From Eutreptiella sp. 'Long Island Sound 2002' (lineage: Eukaryota; Euglenozoa; Euglenophyceae; Eutreptiales; Eutreptiaceae), in assembly GCA_964036045.1 (NCBI GenBank), contig OZ038389.1:43833119-43897118 (forward strand): a stretch of 64,000 nucleotides of DNA, read 5' to 3'. The notes beneath the pieces are model-generated. The model did not search any database. It saw nothing but the letters and a program-made list of their open reading frames with translations, and was not told the DNA's origin. The position numbers and the translations under genes are program-made. Below, one piece after another: positions 8,473 to 18,392 of the stretch (the first letter of the stretch is position 1; every line of letters begins with the position of its first letter).

Positions 8473-11118
8473 GTGGCCATGATGGTACTCATGGCCAAGC
8501 TCCCGAGCAAGCTGCTCCCCCTGGCCAGCGTGTACCGCCCCACGGCCAAGGTACACGCGGCAAACGATGCTCTCATGGTGCGAGCATACAAGCACGTGAC
8601 GGGCATCTCCCGCCACGCTCACACCGACGCGCTCTGGGGACCCTGGGAGCATGGGTGCCAGGGTCTCACTTGGTCGGAGCACTCGTGGCAGGCGGCGGTA
8701 GTACGAGAGTGGGTTCGGCAGGGGGCCTGGGCCAAGCAGGAGTTCCGGGACTCCCAGGCCTACTCCCTGCAAACGCACCAGGCGCTCAGGGGGGGCTGCC
8801 CGGCGGTGCTTACCCCGGGGCAGTACACACATCACCCCAAGTGCCGCCACCTCATAGCCACGCTGCAGCGGGTCGTGGATGAGGAGGCTCTACCCATGTG
8901 GATGCCGGGCCAGTGCTCAGGGACCACCCCCATCCTGGTCCGAGGTCCCGGTGGGCCGCGATCGGCGGCAGCGGCGGCCCCTGCCCCCCGGGTGGAGGTG
9001 TACACGACTCTGTATGGCGCCGTCGCGCAGGTGGTCGTCCCCCCGACGGTGTGCGAAACGGTACAGGCCCTGGGCTACCATCACCTCGGCGACCTCTACA
9101 CAGAGAATCACCAGGTGCTACCGGAGCGAGCCCTGAAGAGACGAGCGCCAGCCCGCAAGGGGATCCCGGGGCTACGTGCGTGGCTGGCCCGCCACGCTGC
9201 GGTACTGGTCCCGCTCCTGAGGGAACCCACGCCGCGATGGCAAGCGGCACCCAAGGACTGGATCCCGAGGGCCGTGCCCACCTATCAGGCGGAAGCCATA
9301 GTGGGGGGCCGGGCGGCCAAAACCACCCGAATGGAGACGATATACCATAGGGGGCAGCCCCTCCGGATGACCGCGGCCCTGCAGGACACCATGGAGACCG
9401 CGGGCTGGGCGCCAGAACCCCGGGTGTGCCAGCAGCCCCCGGGCACCCTGCCCAGCGACACCAGGCTCCACCGCCTCCTGGTGGCCCTCCTGGATATCCA
9501 AGTGCAGGTGGTTGCGCCACTGCACGCCCAGCTGTGGGGCGACCACCGGCAGGAGTCCCTGGCCCAGCTCCAGCGCACTGGGGTCAGGGCGCCCACCGTC
9601 GTGTGGACGACAGCCCCCCCGACTGCCGCCTACTGGAACTGGGCCAGCACATCGCAGGCCCCTCTCGTGACGGTCACCTCGACGCTGCCGCCGTTTCCGT
9701 GGATCGCCATAGCCCCGGCGGCGGTGGCGCGCTTTCAATATCCAGCGGAGTGCATGGCGCACAAATGCCCGGGGCACCCGCACAAGGGGCCCCTCTATTA
9801 CTCCCTCGATACGGTGGGGTCAGTGCCAGCGGAGCTACACCAGGCCCTGCGCACCCACCTCAGGGAGCACCATGGGGACATGGCCCTCCTGGCGCCACAC
9901 GGCCGGGCGACCAGCCCCCCACGAGTGTTGGCCCCTGAGACTCGCGCGGGCGTCTGGTTCCATGACCTGCCTGCGCTGGCGACCCTCCGAGGCAGTGTCG
10001 TGGCGGTGGATGCAGGGGCCACGCAGGCGGGTATGGCCATGGCCGGGGTCGTCCAAAGCGGGCCTGGGGAGTATCAGGCCCAGGTGGCCTCAGGAGTGGG
10101 CACCTCCCAGGAGGGAGTGGCGATGGCCCTCCTCTCGTATGCCCGCCGGCTGGCGACACAGCAGGGGGTTTACTGGCTGGTGCCGGACTCGGAGGCAGCA
10201 GTGGGGGCCCTCCGCACGTACCAGGAAGGAGGGCACTGCGGAGATGGCATCCACCACCTCTACGCCACCGTCCTGGGGGGGCAGCGCCTCTCCCCGAGGT
10301 CTGCCATCAATGTGGTGACCACACCATCGCACTGGATCACGGACCTCAACGTCCGTGTGGACGCAGCGACGCGGGAGCCGCCGGAGGTGGACCTCACGTG
10401 GCTCCTCAGGCGCCCCTACTCATTCATCCCCCCAGTGCCCTTCCGCGACCAGTGCCAGCTCTCCCCGACGGCGCTGAGTGACTGGTTGCAGGACCGGGCC
10501 TCCATACCGGCGCAAGCCATCTACGAGGCCCGCTGGGGGGTAAACTTCATGCCAGGGGGGGGCCTCCCCCTGGACTGGTTCGACCACGACCAGCAGCGCC
10601 ACATCACGGCGCATCGCATGGACAACGTCCCGACCATGGCCGTCCTAGCCCACCGTTCCTCCCACCGGGGCACGGTGCTGGATACAACGTGCCTCCTGTG
10701 CGGGACACAGCCCGAGACGGCGCCCCACCTGTGGGCCTGCTCGGCTCAATCGCACGAGTGGGGGCCAGCCCGCCGGCGCCTCGCAGCGTGGCTCGACCAG
10801 AAGGTGGGGCCACGGGCGGCCCCAGTGCGTCACCAGCTGTGGGAGCCGACTGTGCTGGAGCAGTGGGCGGCAGCCCTGCGGACCCCCTCCATGCAGCTGG
10901 CCCACCTGGAGTGTACAGGGCCCCACTCGCTGGGCACGGAGTTCCTCCGGCACGTCGTGGAGGAGTCCATACGGATCTGGTACGCCCACGCTAAGGCGCG
11001 TGCCACACTGCTGAAGGCCCGCCTGGGCCCGGGCAGCACGATGGCGTGGGCGTTGCAGGAGCTACGCCTGCACCAGCAAGCAGAAAGGGAAGGGGTGCAG
11101 CGGGAGCTCCTGGAATAA
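8473..11118 (+). CDS. LINE copy 1 ORF2 continuation: RNase H and CCHC finger
   Basis: The 881-codon frame is in register with ORF2 after the UAG. Its first ~500 residues are conserved in copy 2 but match no domain I recognise; they probably include the RT thumb. A type I RNase H follows: VVAVDAGATQAG near 509 (first Asp), EGVAMALLSYARRLA near 540 (Glu helix), LVPDSEAAVGAL near 570 (second Asp) and SHWITDLNVRVDAAT near 618-632 (last Asp). A C-terminal finger, CLLCGTQPETAPHLWAC near 739, has the Cys-Cys-His-Cys pattern seen after the RT in many LINEs. The end at TAA 11116-11118 is followed by the 3' UTR. The ATG at 8473 is the first after the UAG, but readthrough would make this one polypeptide with the RT. 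Confidence 0.8.
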   Translation: MAMMVLMAKLPSKLLPLASVYRPTAKVHAANDALMVRAYKHVTGISRHAHTDALWGPWEHGCQGLTWSEHSWQAAVVREWVRQGAWAKQEFRDSQAYSLQTHQALRGGCPAVLTPGQYTHHPKCRHLIATLQRVVDEEALPMWMPGQCSGTTPILVRGPGGPRSAAAAAPAPRVEVYTTLYGAVAQVVVPPTVCETVQALGYHHLGDLYTENHQVLPERALKRRAPARKGIPGLRAWLARHAAVLVPLLREPTPRWQAAPKDWIPRAVPTYQAEAIVGGRAAKTTRMETIYHRGQPLRMTAALQDTMETAGWAPEPRVCQQPPGTLPSDTRLHRLLVALLDIQVQVVAPLHAQLWGDHRQESLAQLQRTGVRAPTVVWTTAPPTAAYWNWASTSQAPLVTVTSTLPPFPWIAIAPAAVARFQYPAECMAHKCPGHPHKGPLYYSLDTVGSVPAELHQALRTHLREHHGDMALLAPHGRATSPPRVLAPETRAGVWFHDLPALATLRGSVVAVDAGATQAGMAMAGVVQSGPGEYQAQVASGVGTSQEGVAMALLSYARRLATQQGVYWLVPDSEAAVGALRTYQEGGHCGDGIHHLYATVLGGQRLSPRSAINVVTTPSHWITDLNVRVDAATREPPEVDLTWLLRRPYSFIPPVPFRDQCQLSPTALSDWLQDRASIPAQAIYEARWGVNFMPGGGLPLDWFDHDQQRHITAHRMDNVPTMAVLAHRSSHRGTVLDTTCLLCGTQPETAPHLWACSAQSHEWGPARRRLAAWLDQKVGPRAAPVRHQLWEPTVLEQWAAALRTPSMQLAHLECTGPHSLGTEFLRHVVEESIRIWYAHAKARATLLKARLGPGSTMAWALQELRLHQQAEREGVQRELLE

Positions 11119-11322
11119 GCGCGGTCGCCAGAGGCGAACTCACCAGGTCTCCCCGACTCCCCCTCCCCCTGCCGAGGCCTACACACTTACGCACAGCGCG
11201 CACACAACACACACAGCCCAGCCCGTTTACCTGTACCCGTGGGTAGACATCCCGGCCTTTTGCCTTTTGGTAACAGCGCCTTCGGCACACCACACCACAC
11301 CACACCACACCACACCACACCC
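11119..11322 (+). repeat. 3' UTR and (ACACC)n tail of LINE copy 1
   Basis: The ~110 bp from CACTTACGCAC to TTCGGCACACC are shared with copy 2 and with both SINE-like elements. They end in about seven ACACC pentamers (about 11,285-11,322). There is no poly(A); the tail is the pentanucleotide itself. Copy 2 begins at once after it. Confidence 0.8.
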
Positions 11323-12632
11323 GATTCGGCCTCATCCGCCCTCGACACTCGCGCACCGCGTGATGCGCAGACCCCTCCGCCCCCCCCCATTGATGTGGAT
11401 GCATCCCAGGGCACGGCTACCCAGCTGGCTGGCCTCCTAGACGATGAGGCGGGCGCCCTCAGCCCTCTGGAGCCCCTGCCACCGGCGGTCGAGGCGGATG
11501 ACGACCATGAACCGCCGGCTGCTGGCCATGCCGACAGCCCGCCGGGCGGGGTGGGCCCGCACGAGTCCCGCCTAGCGGCACTCATCGCTGATACCGCCCT
11601 TGAGGAGGCGAACCCCTGCAGGGCCATGGACGTCGCTGTCTTCCTAGACACTGAACGCCTGTCGGCGGTGGGGCGCCGCATGCGTGCGGCGGGCCAGGAC
11701 GCCACCCCCATCCCTGGCCCCCATTCTCCGGATGGGGACGGCCTCCCCCCCCTCCTGGCCCAATATGCCAAGAGGACCCGCGAGCTGCTCCAGCTCGTGG
11801 ACTTCACCCTGGGGTCCCCTCCTTCTCCCTCGCCAGCTGGGAGGGAGATGCCATCCCGGCCCCTCAACCGCCGGGACTTGGGATCACGGTGTACTACGTG
11901 ATCGAGGGGCGGGTGCAGCTCCGCCTCCCCACCCCCGAGGGCGGCACGCGCCCCGGGTGGTGGCTCCAGGCCATGGCATATACGTATGCCTGGTCTGCCC
12001 CGCCCCCGCCCCGGGCAGTCCCCCCGGATACCCGGGCCCTGGTGGTGGTGTGCCAGTGCCCGGTACATGTCCCACGGGGCGCCCCGACGGCCGCCCCCCC
12101 CCCCCCCCCGGTCCAAATCTGCGTCAAGCGTGGGGACCGGTACGCCCCGGTCGACACGGCGAGCATGGACCTCGGGGATCACAAGGCCACCCTCGCCCCG
12201 CCCGGGGGCAGCCCCCTGGCCATCACAACGCCTATGGTGGCCAAGGCCACCTACGACAGAGCCCGGGGAGGGCTTGTCTTATTCCCCTCGGCCCTGGGAG
12301 CCCAGCAGCTCCGCGATGCCAACTGGAAAGGCTGGAGCGCCTCGTGGGTGAGCTATGCCCGGGCTCTCCAGCCAGCCAAACCGGTGGGCTTCAAGCTCCT
12401 GGCTGCGCGGGCCCCGGCCCTGCGCGATTGGGTGCTCCCCAGGCTCACATGCGAGCAACCGGCAGGGACCCCTTCCCTGACCACGGTCTTCGGCCTCATT
12501 GAGAGAGACCTGCGAGCGGCCCAGGGGGCGGCTGGTACCTCAGCGCAAAGCCGAGGCCCCCACGACGGGCCCACTCCCGCGGAGCTGGAGTCGGAGCCGG
12601 GGAGCCCCGGCCCCTCGCAGTCCCAGAATTGA
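11323..12632 (+). pseudogene. LINE copy 2 ORF1 remnant
   Basis: The first frame (ending at 11,901) begins directly after the microsatellite with DSASSALDTR and joins the ORF1 sequence at PPPPPIDVDASQGTATQL. A single missing G near 11,815 (GGGG where copy 1 has GGGGG) shifts the frame. The conserved C-terminal domain continues in another frame from about 11,816 to the TGA at 12,632. The upstream half with the basic region, RRM and zinc knuckle is missing. The AGAATTGAGGGCAC overlap with ORF2 is kept. Confidence 0.75.
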
Positions 12633-15600
12633 GGGCACGCCGGAGGACGTCCACGCCGTGGGGTACCTGTGGCTCAATGTCCGGGGCCGATACCTGCGGC
12701 AGCGCCTCCTGGCACAGGCCCTGCACATGGCAGCGCGCCGCCCCACCCTCCTCATCCTGGTTGAGGCCCAGTCCCGGGCAGGCCCTGAGGACCCCCCCTT
12801 CCAGGACTACGCCCGGCACGTCGTGCTCCCTGCCCAAGGCAAGACGGGGGCGGGCCTGGAAGTATACGTCCGCACCGGGACAACCACCCGGGCGTCCCTC
12901 CTCTGGAGCACGGAGGATGCAAACGCCCTCCTCATGGAGGTCCTCACCCCATGGGGTCGGCATCATGTGATGGCGGCCCATGCCCCCCAGATCAGCATAG
13001 GCGTGGAGCCTTATGTGAGGTGGTGGGCCGCCATCTGGAGGGAGGTCACTTGCCTGGTCGACCCGACAACCGTCCTGGTTGTCACAGACACCAACTCGGC
13101 GGCCCGGCCAGCAGATCGGGGGACCCCGCGCCCCGAAGATACGGGCTACCGCACGTTCCTGAGGGCCTTCAACTTCAGGGACTTAGTGGACCTTCACCCG
13201 GTCCCGCAGGATATGTACTCCTGCTTCCAGGGAGCCGCGCGCTCCCGCATCGACACAGTCGCCTGCCACCGCGAGGCGCAGTTCACCATCGCCTCGTACC
13301 ACTACTGGGCGAGTACCCTCCTCTCGGACCACCACGTCCCCCTTCTCTTCACCATCGCCTTCCCGGTGATCCGGTTGGACAAGCCCAGCCCCCATACGGT
13401 CTCCCGCACCCCGGAGTACCATCTGGGCCCAGTGGCCCTGTCTCCGGCTGAAACGGCCGATTTCCAGGGCTCGATGCTCCGCAGGAGAGCCGTAAACCCC
13501 CAGCTCGCCCCGAATCGGTGGCTGAAGGGCCTGCAACGGGCCATCTACGACTTGGCCCACGCCACGGGCAGGGTCCGGGCCCTCCGCTTCCGACAATACC
13601 GCCTTCGGGCGCGCCCGGCGGAACAAGCTCCCCCCTCGCGGGCTCCCCAGCAGCCCTTCCCGGCGCGCAGCATGCTCCCCTCATTGGGGCGCTTTACAGT
13701 GACGGCCCAAAGCATATTGGGCACCTCAGTGACGGCGGGGCACGCCCTCAAACGGAGCCTAGTGGCCTTGGGAGAAGCCCAGCGCCAGCAAAGCCTCCGG
13801 GGGGTTAAGCGCAGGGCCCTTCGACGCAGGCAAGAGACCCGTAACCTCAAGCGCACCCCGGAGCAGTGGAGGGAGGTGCAGCGGCGCAGCAGAGGCCCCC
13901 CGCGCGATATCTCGGAAATCCCCCTGGACAGCAAGGCGCTCCTCAACCCTAGGGAGACGCTGTCTGCCCTGTACTTGAGCCGCCTACGGCTCCAGGGCCA
14001 TAGCTATCGGATTCGGGATGACCCCGACCGGTGGGCCCACTTCCAGAAGTACCTGGGGCTCTTGCCATAGAATGCCCCGCCGGCCCGCGGCGACTATGTC
14101 CAGCCCCGCCACCTCTGGGAGGTGCAGTCGGGAAAGGCCCGAGGCCCCGACCTCCGCCTACCCGAGGCGGACGTCTGCATCGATATACCCTGGTACCGAC
14201 ACCTGACGGAGGCGGACGAGATGACCCTGTGCACCGTGGTGCGCAGCCCCCAGTGAGCCGCACGGTGGGCAGGCGGGGGCGGGTTACCCTGCTCCTGAAA
14301 AACCCGGACCAGCCGGTCCATGAGGCGAACCTCCGGGGGATAACCATCTCCTCCCACGTCTCCAAGCTCGAGCCCACGGCCTTCTATGCCGTGGCGACGG
14401 CCGTCTACGAGCGGGCCCTGGGGGGCCCCTGCCTCGTGGGGGGCATGCGGGGGATATCCCTCCAGGAAGTGCTCCGCACGGTGCACATGAAGCTGGACCT
14501 GGCCAGACTTCAGCACCGGATAGTAGACGTCCTGATCACGGATCTAGCGAAGTTCTTCGACGTGATCGCCCAGGACATTCACCCTATAGTGGGGGCCCGG
14601 GTGGCCTGGGGGAGGCAGACCACCTCGCCACCCATACCGAGGGGTTCTCCTACACCCTGCCCTTGGGCCCCTGGCAGTCCTACACCCTGACGCAGCTCCT
14701 GGGTACGCCCCAGGGTACAATCCAGGGGGTCCATGCGGGGGCGACGGCAGCGCTCCCATTCTTGCAGTTCATGGACATAGCGTACCGGTCCTCAGCGGGG
14801 GAGCCCTTCCGCTTCCCGGGATTCATGTGGGTGGACGACACGATCGTCCTCTTGGAGCAAGGCGATTCCCACCCTATACAGGGGGTCCTGCTGGATCAGC
14901 GGGTATACTACCAGGGTATCCTGCGGGTGGACGTCCCTGACCGCAAGATCCAGCACGGCTCCACGTCCGAGCCGCGGCCCCTACGGTCGCCTACGCCAGC
15001 AGCCGTGGCCCGCCACCTAGGCCGCATGTGGGCGACGAGTACCCCGGACCAGCGGCGGGAGGCGCTGGCCGGGGCCCCGGAAATACATCCCTCCAGGGTC
15101 CTCCGGTACATGGGGACAGACATTTACCTCCAGGGGGCGCCAACGCCCCCCCGGAACCTGCCGGAGGTCAGGGCGGCGCTCTGGAAATAGCTCTGCCCCC
15201 AGCGGCTCTCCCCGGACGCAGCCATGATGGTACTCATGGCCAAGCTCCCGAGCAAGCTGCTCCCCCTGGCCAGCGTGTATCGCCCCACGGCCAAAGTACA
15301 CGCGGCCAACGATGCTCTCATGGTTAGAGCGTATAAGCACGTGACGGGCATCTCCCGCCACGCTCACACCGACGCGCTCTGGGGACCATGGGAGCATGGA
15401 TGCCACGGTCTCACTCGGTCGGAGCACTCGTGGCAGACTGCGGTGGTCCGCGAGTGGGTTCGGCAGGGGGCCTGGGCCTAGCAGGAGTTCCGGGACTCCC
15501 AGGCCTACTCCCTGCGGACGCACCAGGCGCTCAGGGGGGGTTGCCCGGCGGTGCTTACCCCGGGGCAGTACACGCACCACCCCAAATGCCCCCACCTCAT

Positions 15601-16831
15601 AGCCACGCTGCAGCGGGTCGTGGACGAGGTGGCCCTGCCCATGTGGATGCCGGGCCATTGCTCAGGGACCACCCCCATCCTGGTTCGGGGCCCCCGTGGG
15701 CCACGTGCGGCGGCGGCGGCGGCCCCCGCCCCCCAGGTGGAGGTGTACCCAACTCCGTATGGCGCCGTCGTGCAGGTTGTCGTCCCCCCGACGGTGTACG
15801 AAACGGTGCAGGCCCTGGGCTACCATCACCTCGGAGACCTCTACACCGGGGATCACCAGGTGCTACCGGAGCGTGCCCTCAAGGGGCGAGCGCCAGCCCG
15901 CAAGGGTATCCCGGGGCTACGTGCATACCATAGGGGGCAGCCCCTCCGGGTGACCGCGGCCATGCAGGACACCATGGAGATCGCGGGCTGGGCGCCCGAA
16001 CTCCGGGTGTGCCAGCAGCCCCCGGGCACACTGCCCAGCGACAGAAGGCTCCACCGCCTCCTGGTGGCCCTCCTGGGTATCCAGGTGCAGGTGGATGCGC
16101 CACTGCACGCCCAGCTGTGGGGCGATCACCGACAGGAGTCCCTGGCCCAGCTCCAGCGCACTGGGGTCTGGGTGCCCACTATCGTGTGGATGGCTACCCC
16201 CCCGACTGCCGCCTACTGCCGCTGGGCCAAAACGTCGCAAGCCCCTCTCGTGACGGTCACCGCGGCGCTGCCGCCGTTTCCGTGGATAGCCATAGCCCCG
16301 GCGGCGGTGGCACATTTCCAGTACCCGGCGGAGTGTGTGGCGCACAGATGCCCGGGGCACCCACACAAGGGGCCCCTCTATTACTCGCCTATTAATACCA
16401 CGTGCCTCCTGTGCGGGGCACAGCCCGAGACGGCGCCCCACCTATGGGCCTGCTCGGCTCAATCGCATGAATGGGGGCCAGCCCGCCGGCGACTCGCAGC
16501 GTGGCTCGACCAGAAGGTGGGGCCACGGGCGGCTCCAGTGCGCCACCAGCTATGGGAACCGGCTGTACTGGAGCAGTGGGCAGCAGCCCTGCGGACCCCC
16601 TCCATGCAGCTAGCCCACCTGGAGTGTACGGGGCCCCACGCGCTGGGCACGGAGTTCCTCCGCCACGTCATAGAGGAGTCCATACGGGTCTGGTACGCCC
16701 ACGCCAAGGCGCGTGCTACACTGCTGAAGGCCCGCCTGGGCCCGGGCAGCACGATGGCGTGGGCGTTACAGGAGCTGCGCCTACACCAGCAAGCGGAGCA
16801 GGAGGGAGTGCAGCGGGAGCTCCTGGAATAA
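12499..16831 (+). pseudogene. LINE copy 2 ORF2 remnant (EN, RT, finger; RNase H deleted)
   Basis: The endonuclease is well preserved (LILVEAQ, VVTDTN, SDHHVP). A TAG at 14,068 replaces a Gln codon of copy 1 (CAG to TAG). A lost C near 14,250 and indels near 14,600 change the frame twice within the RT. MWVDD is present near 14,826-14,840. The UAG at 15,188 matches copy 1. Another TAG at 15,479 replaces a Lys codon. From 15,551 one frame runs to the end, with two deletions: one after GLRA (near 15,925) and one after GPLYYSP (near 16,385), the latter removing RNase H. The CCHC finger (CLLCGAQPE) and C-terminus remain. Confidence 0.8.
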
Positions 16832-17068
16832 GGACGGTCGCCAAGGGCGAGCCGACCAGGTCTTCCCGGCTCCCCCTCTCTCCACCGAGGCCTACACACA
16901 TACACACGGCGCGCACACAACACACACAGCCCCGCCCGTTTACCTGTACCCGTGGGTAGACATCCCGGCCATTGCCTTCTGGTAACAGCGCCTTCGGCAC
17001 ACCACACCACACCACACCACACCACACCACACCACACTACACTACACCACACCACACCACACCACACC
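16832..17068 (+). repeat. 3' UTR and (ACACC)n tail of LINE copy 2
   Basis: The same ~110-bp 3' end as copy 1 is followed by about 70 bp of (ACACC)n, interrupted by two ACACT variants near 17,035-17,045. The tail ends at CCCTGAGTACTCCCCAG, a junction that recurs in reverse orientation near 29,303-29,331. Confidence 0.8.
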
Positions 17069-18123
17069 CTGAGTACTCCCCAGCTCTACCCACGGGCTGG
17101 GTGCCGGGTGCGAAGCCCCGGACGACAGGGCCCGGGCACTGCCAATAGGCGGTGTACTAACAGTGTCGGGTGCGCGCACGTCCCAGTGCCAAGCGCCATC
17201 CCCAGGGACCCCGCGGCCCCCTAGTACCGGCCGCCAGGGCCCCGGGAACGGACCAGCGATCCCTAGAGAGGACGGCTGGTACAGCCTCCCCCTCCATCTC
17301 CCCTCAACGCCTTTGCCCCACCCACAGGGCCCTCTGCCCCAACTCCATCCCACACACCCCCATGCAGCTCTCAGTGCCCCCCATGCACTACCTCCCGCAG
17401 CCACTCCGTGCCGCCTCCCCTGCCCACTGCCCCCCCCCCCCCCCACCCCCTTCTCCTGCCCTTGCCCCTCTCACAGGCTGGCAGCGCCCGTGCGGCGCGC
17501 CTCCAGGGCCCCGCATCGGCGGCCGGCCGCGTGAACAACTGGGCCCGGGCGCGCCACCGAGGAGGCTCCAATGCGGGGTCTTCATGGCAAGCGTCCAGGT
17601 GTGCAGGTGGAAAGGGCCCCGGAGGGTGCATGTGAGGGGCCCCCGCCCTAGCAGAGGCGCGGTGCCGATGATACTCAGAACGCTTTCTAAAAGAGTTTGC
17701 AGAGGAGGGCCAGTGGCGCCCCTGTGGAGTTGTCTTTTCCAACTGACAGCTGGCCTATGTGATGTGTATGTGTATGAAGAAAACAAGAATCTGAATGCCC
17801 CCCCTGGGCACCCGTCCGGCTGGACGCCCCGGTAAGGGTATCCAACATCCTTTGAGGTAAGGTATAAGGCCCCCCGGCCACCACCCCGGCGCCAACACCA
17901 GGGAGGGCGTCCGGGAGGGGTAACAGCCCCCGATCCCCCAAAGGCAGCCCCAAAGGTGAGCGCACCATTGGAAGGGGCATGTCTGCGGGGTAAACAAATG
18001 CGCTGAGTAACTACCTAATGTAATAAATAGTGCCTACCGCCGTAAATAATGCTTAACCGGGTAAAACGGCCCTCTCCCGGTGCCGGTTTAGTGCGCAGCC
18101 CCCAGAGCCGGACCCGACCGGCC
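17069..18123. other. GC-rich stretch without a recognised gene
   Basis: After the shared junction sequence (17,069-17,098) comes C-rich low-complexity DNA, including a C tract near 17,430-17,442 and proline-codon-like runs. No domain or convincing exon is visible. From about 18,000 the composition becomes more AT-rich just before the hairpin cluster. Confidence 0.45.
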
Positions 18124-18345
18124 GTACTGAGGCGAGCCCAGAAATGGGTATGGCAGGCCAGACTTTAAGTGCTGGTAGCCACGCCTCAGTACACTCCGTG
18201 GGCTCATAAGGCCCACGGGGGCCCCAAACACCGTTACGTTCGGGAGTTAAGCCCCGGCGGTGTTTGGGGTTGTTCCTGGTTAAGAGGACTCACGTTGAGT
18301 CCCAGATACTGTTACCCCGGGGTTATGACCCCCGGTACTGCCTGC
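18124..18345. ncRNA. Cluster of strong hairpins, possible structured RNA
   Basis: Several perfect inverted repeats lie side by side. GTACTGAGGCG (18,124-18,134) pairs with 18,182-18,192. CCGTGGGC (18,197-18,204) pairs with 18,211-18,218 over a 6-nt loop. CCCCAAACACCG (18,222-18,233) pairs with 18,258-18,269. GGACTCA (18,286-18,292) pairs with 18,296-18,302 over the loop CGT. CCGGGG pairs with CCCCGG near 18,317-18,335. It matches no RNA family I know. An AGTTAAGC within the third loop recalls 5S rRNA box A, but nothing else does. It could equally be a UTR or ribozyme-like part of an unrecognised element. Confidence 0.3.
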
Positions 18346-18392
18346 TTACTTGCCTGCTGCTGCTAAGAGGTAGGAGGGAGTACCCACGGGTC

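Larger units (their letters stand above)
1623..11322 (+). mobile_element. LINE copy 1: EN/RT/RNase H non-LTR retrotransposon, near full length
   Basis: This element of about 9.7 kb lies between two (ACACC)n tracts. In order it has 94-bp monomers, a GC-rich leader, ORF1 with RRM-like and zinc-knuckle motifs, ORF2 with APE-type endonuclease and RT, a UAG stop, a downstream frame with RNase H and a C-terminal CCHC finger, a short 3' UTR and an (ACACC)n tail. There are no long terminal repeats. The order EN-RT-RNase H-CCHC is that of RNase H-bearing LINE clades such as I, R1 or related algal groups; I cannot assign the clade. ORF1 is frameshifted, so this copy is probably not fully autonomous as sequenced. 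Confidence 0.85.
11323..17068 (+). mobile_element. LINE copy 2: 5'-truncated, internally deleted, degenerate
   Basis: This copy starts inside ORF1, immediately after the (ACACC)n tail of copy 1, and runs in the same orientation to its own (ACACC)n tail. Relative to copy 1 it lacks the 5' half of ORF1, about 160 bp corresponding to 9180-9340, and about 885 bp corresponding to roughly 9802-10,688, which removes RNase H. It carries extra stops and frameshifts, so it is a dead copy. The head-to-tail position implies insertion into the pentamer repeat rather than at random. Confidence 0.85.

Noticed and set aside
14068-15481. UAG reassigned to Gln or another amino acid
   Set aside because: Private TAGs in copy 2 replace CAG in one case and AAG in another, and host-type frames (47,741; 33,845) end in TAG, so decay is simpler.
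18222-18345. 5S rRNA gene
   Set aside because: Only AGTTAAGC matches box A; the remaining conserved 5S positions and helices do not fit.
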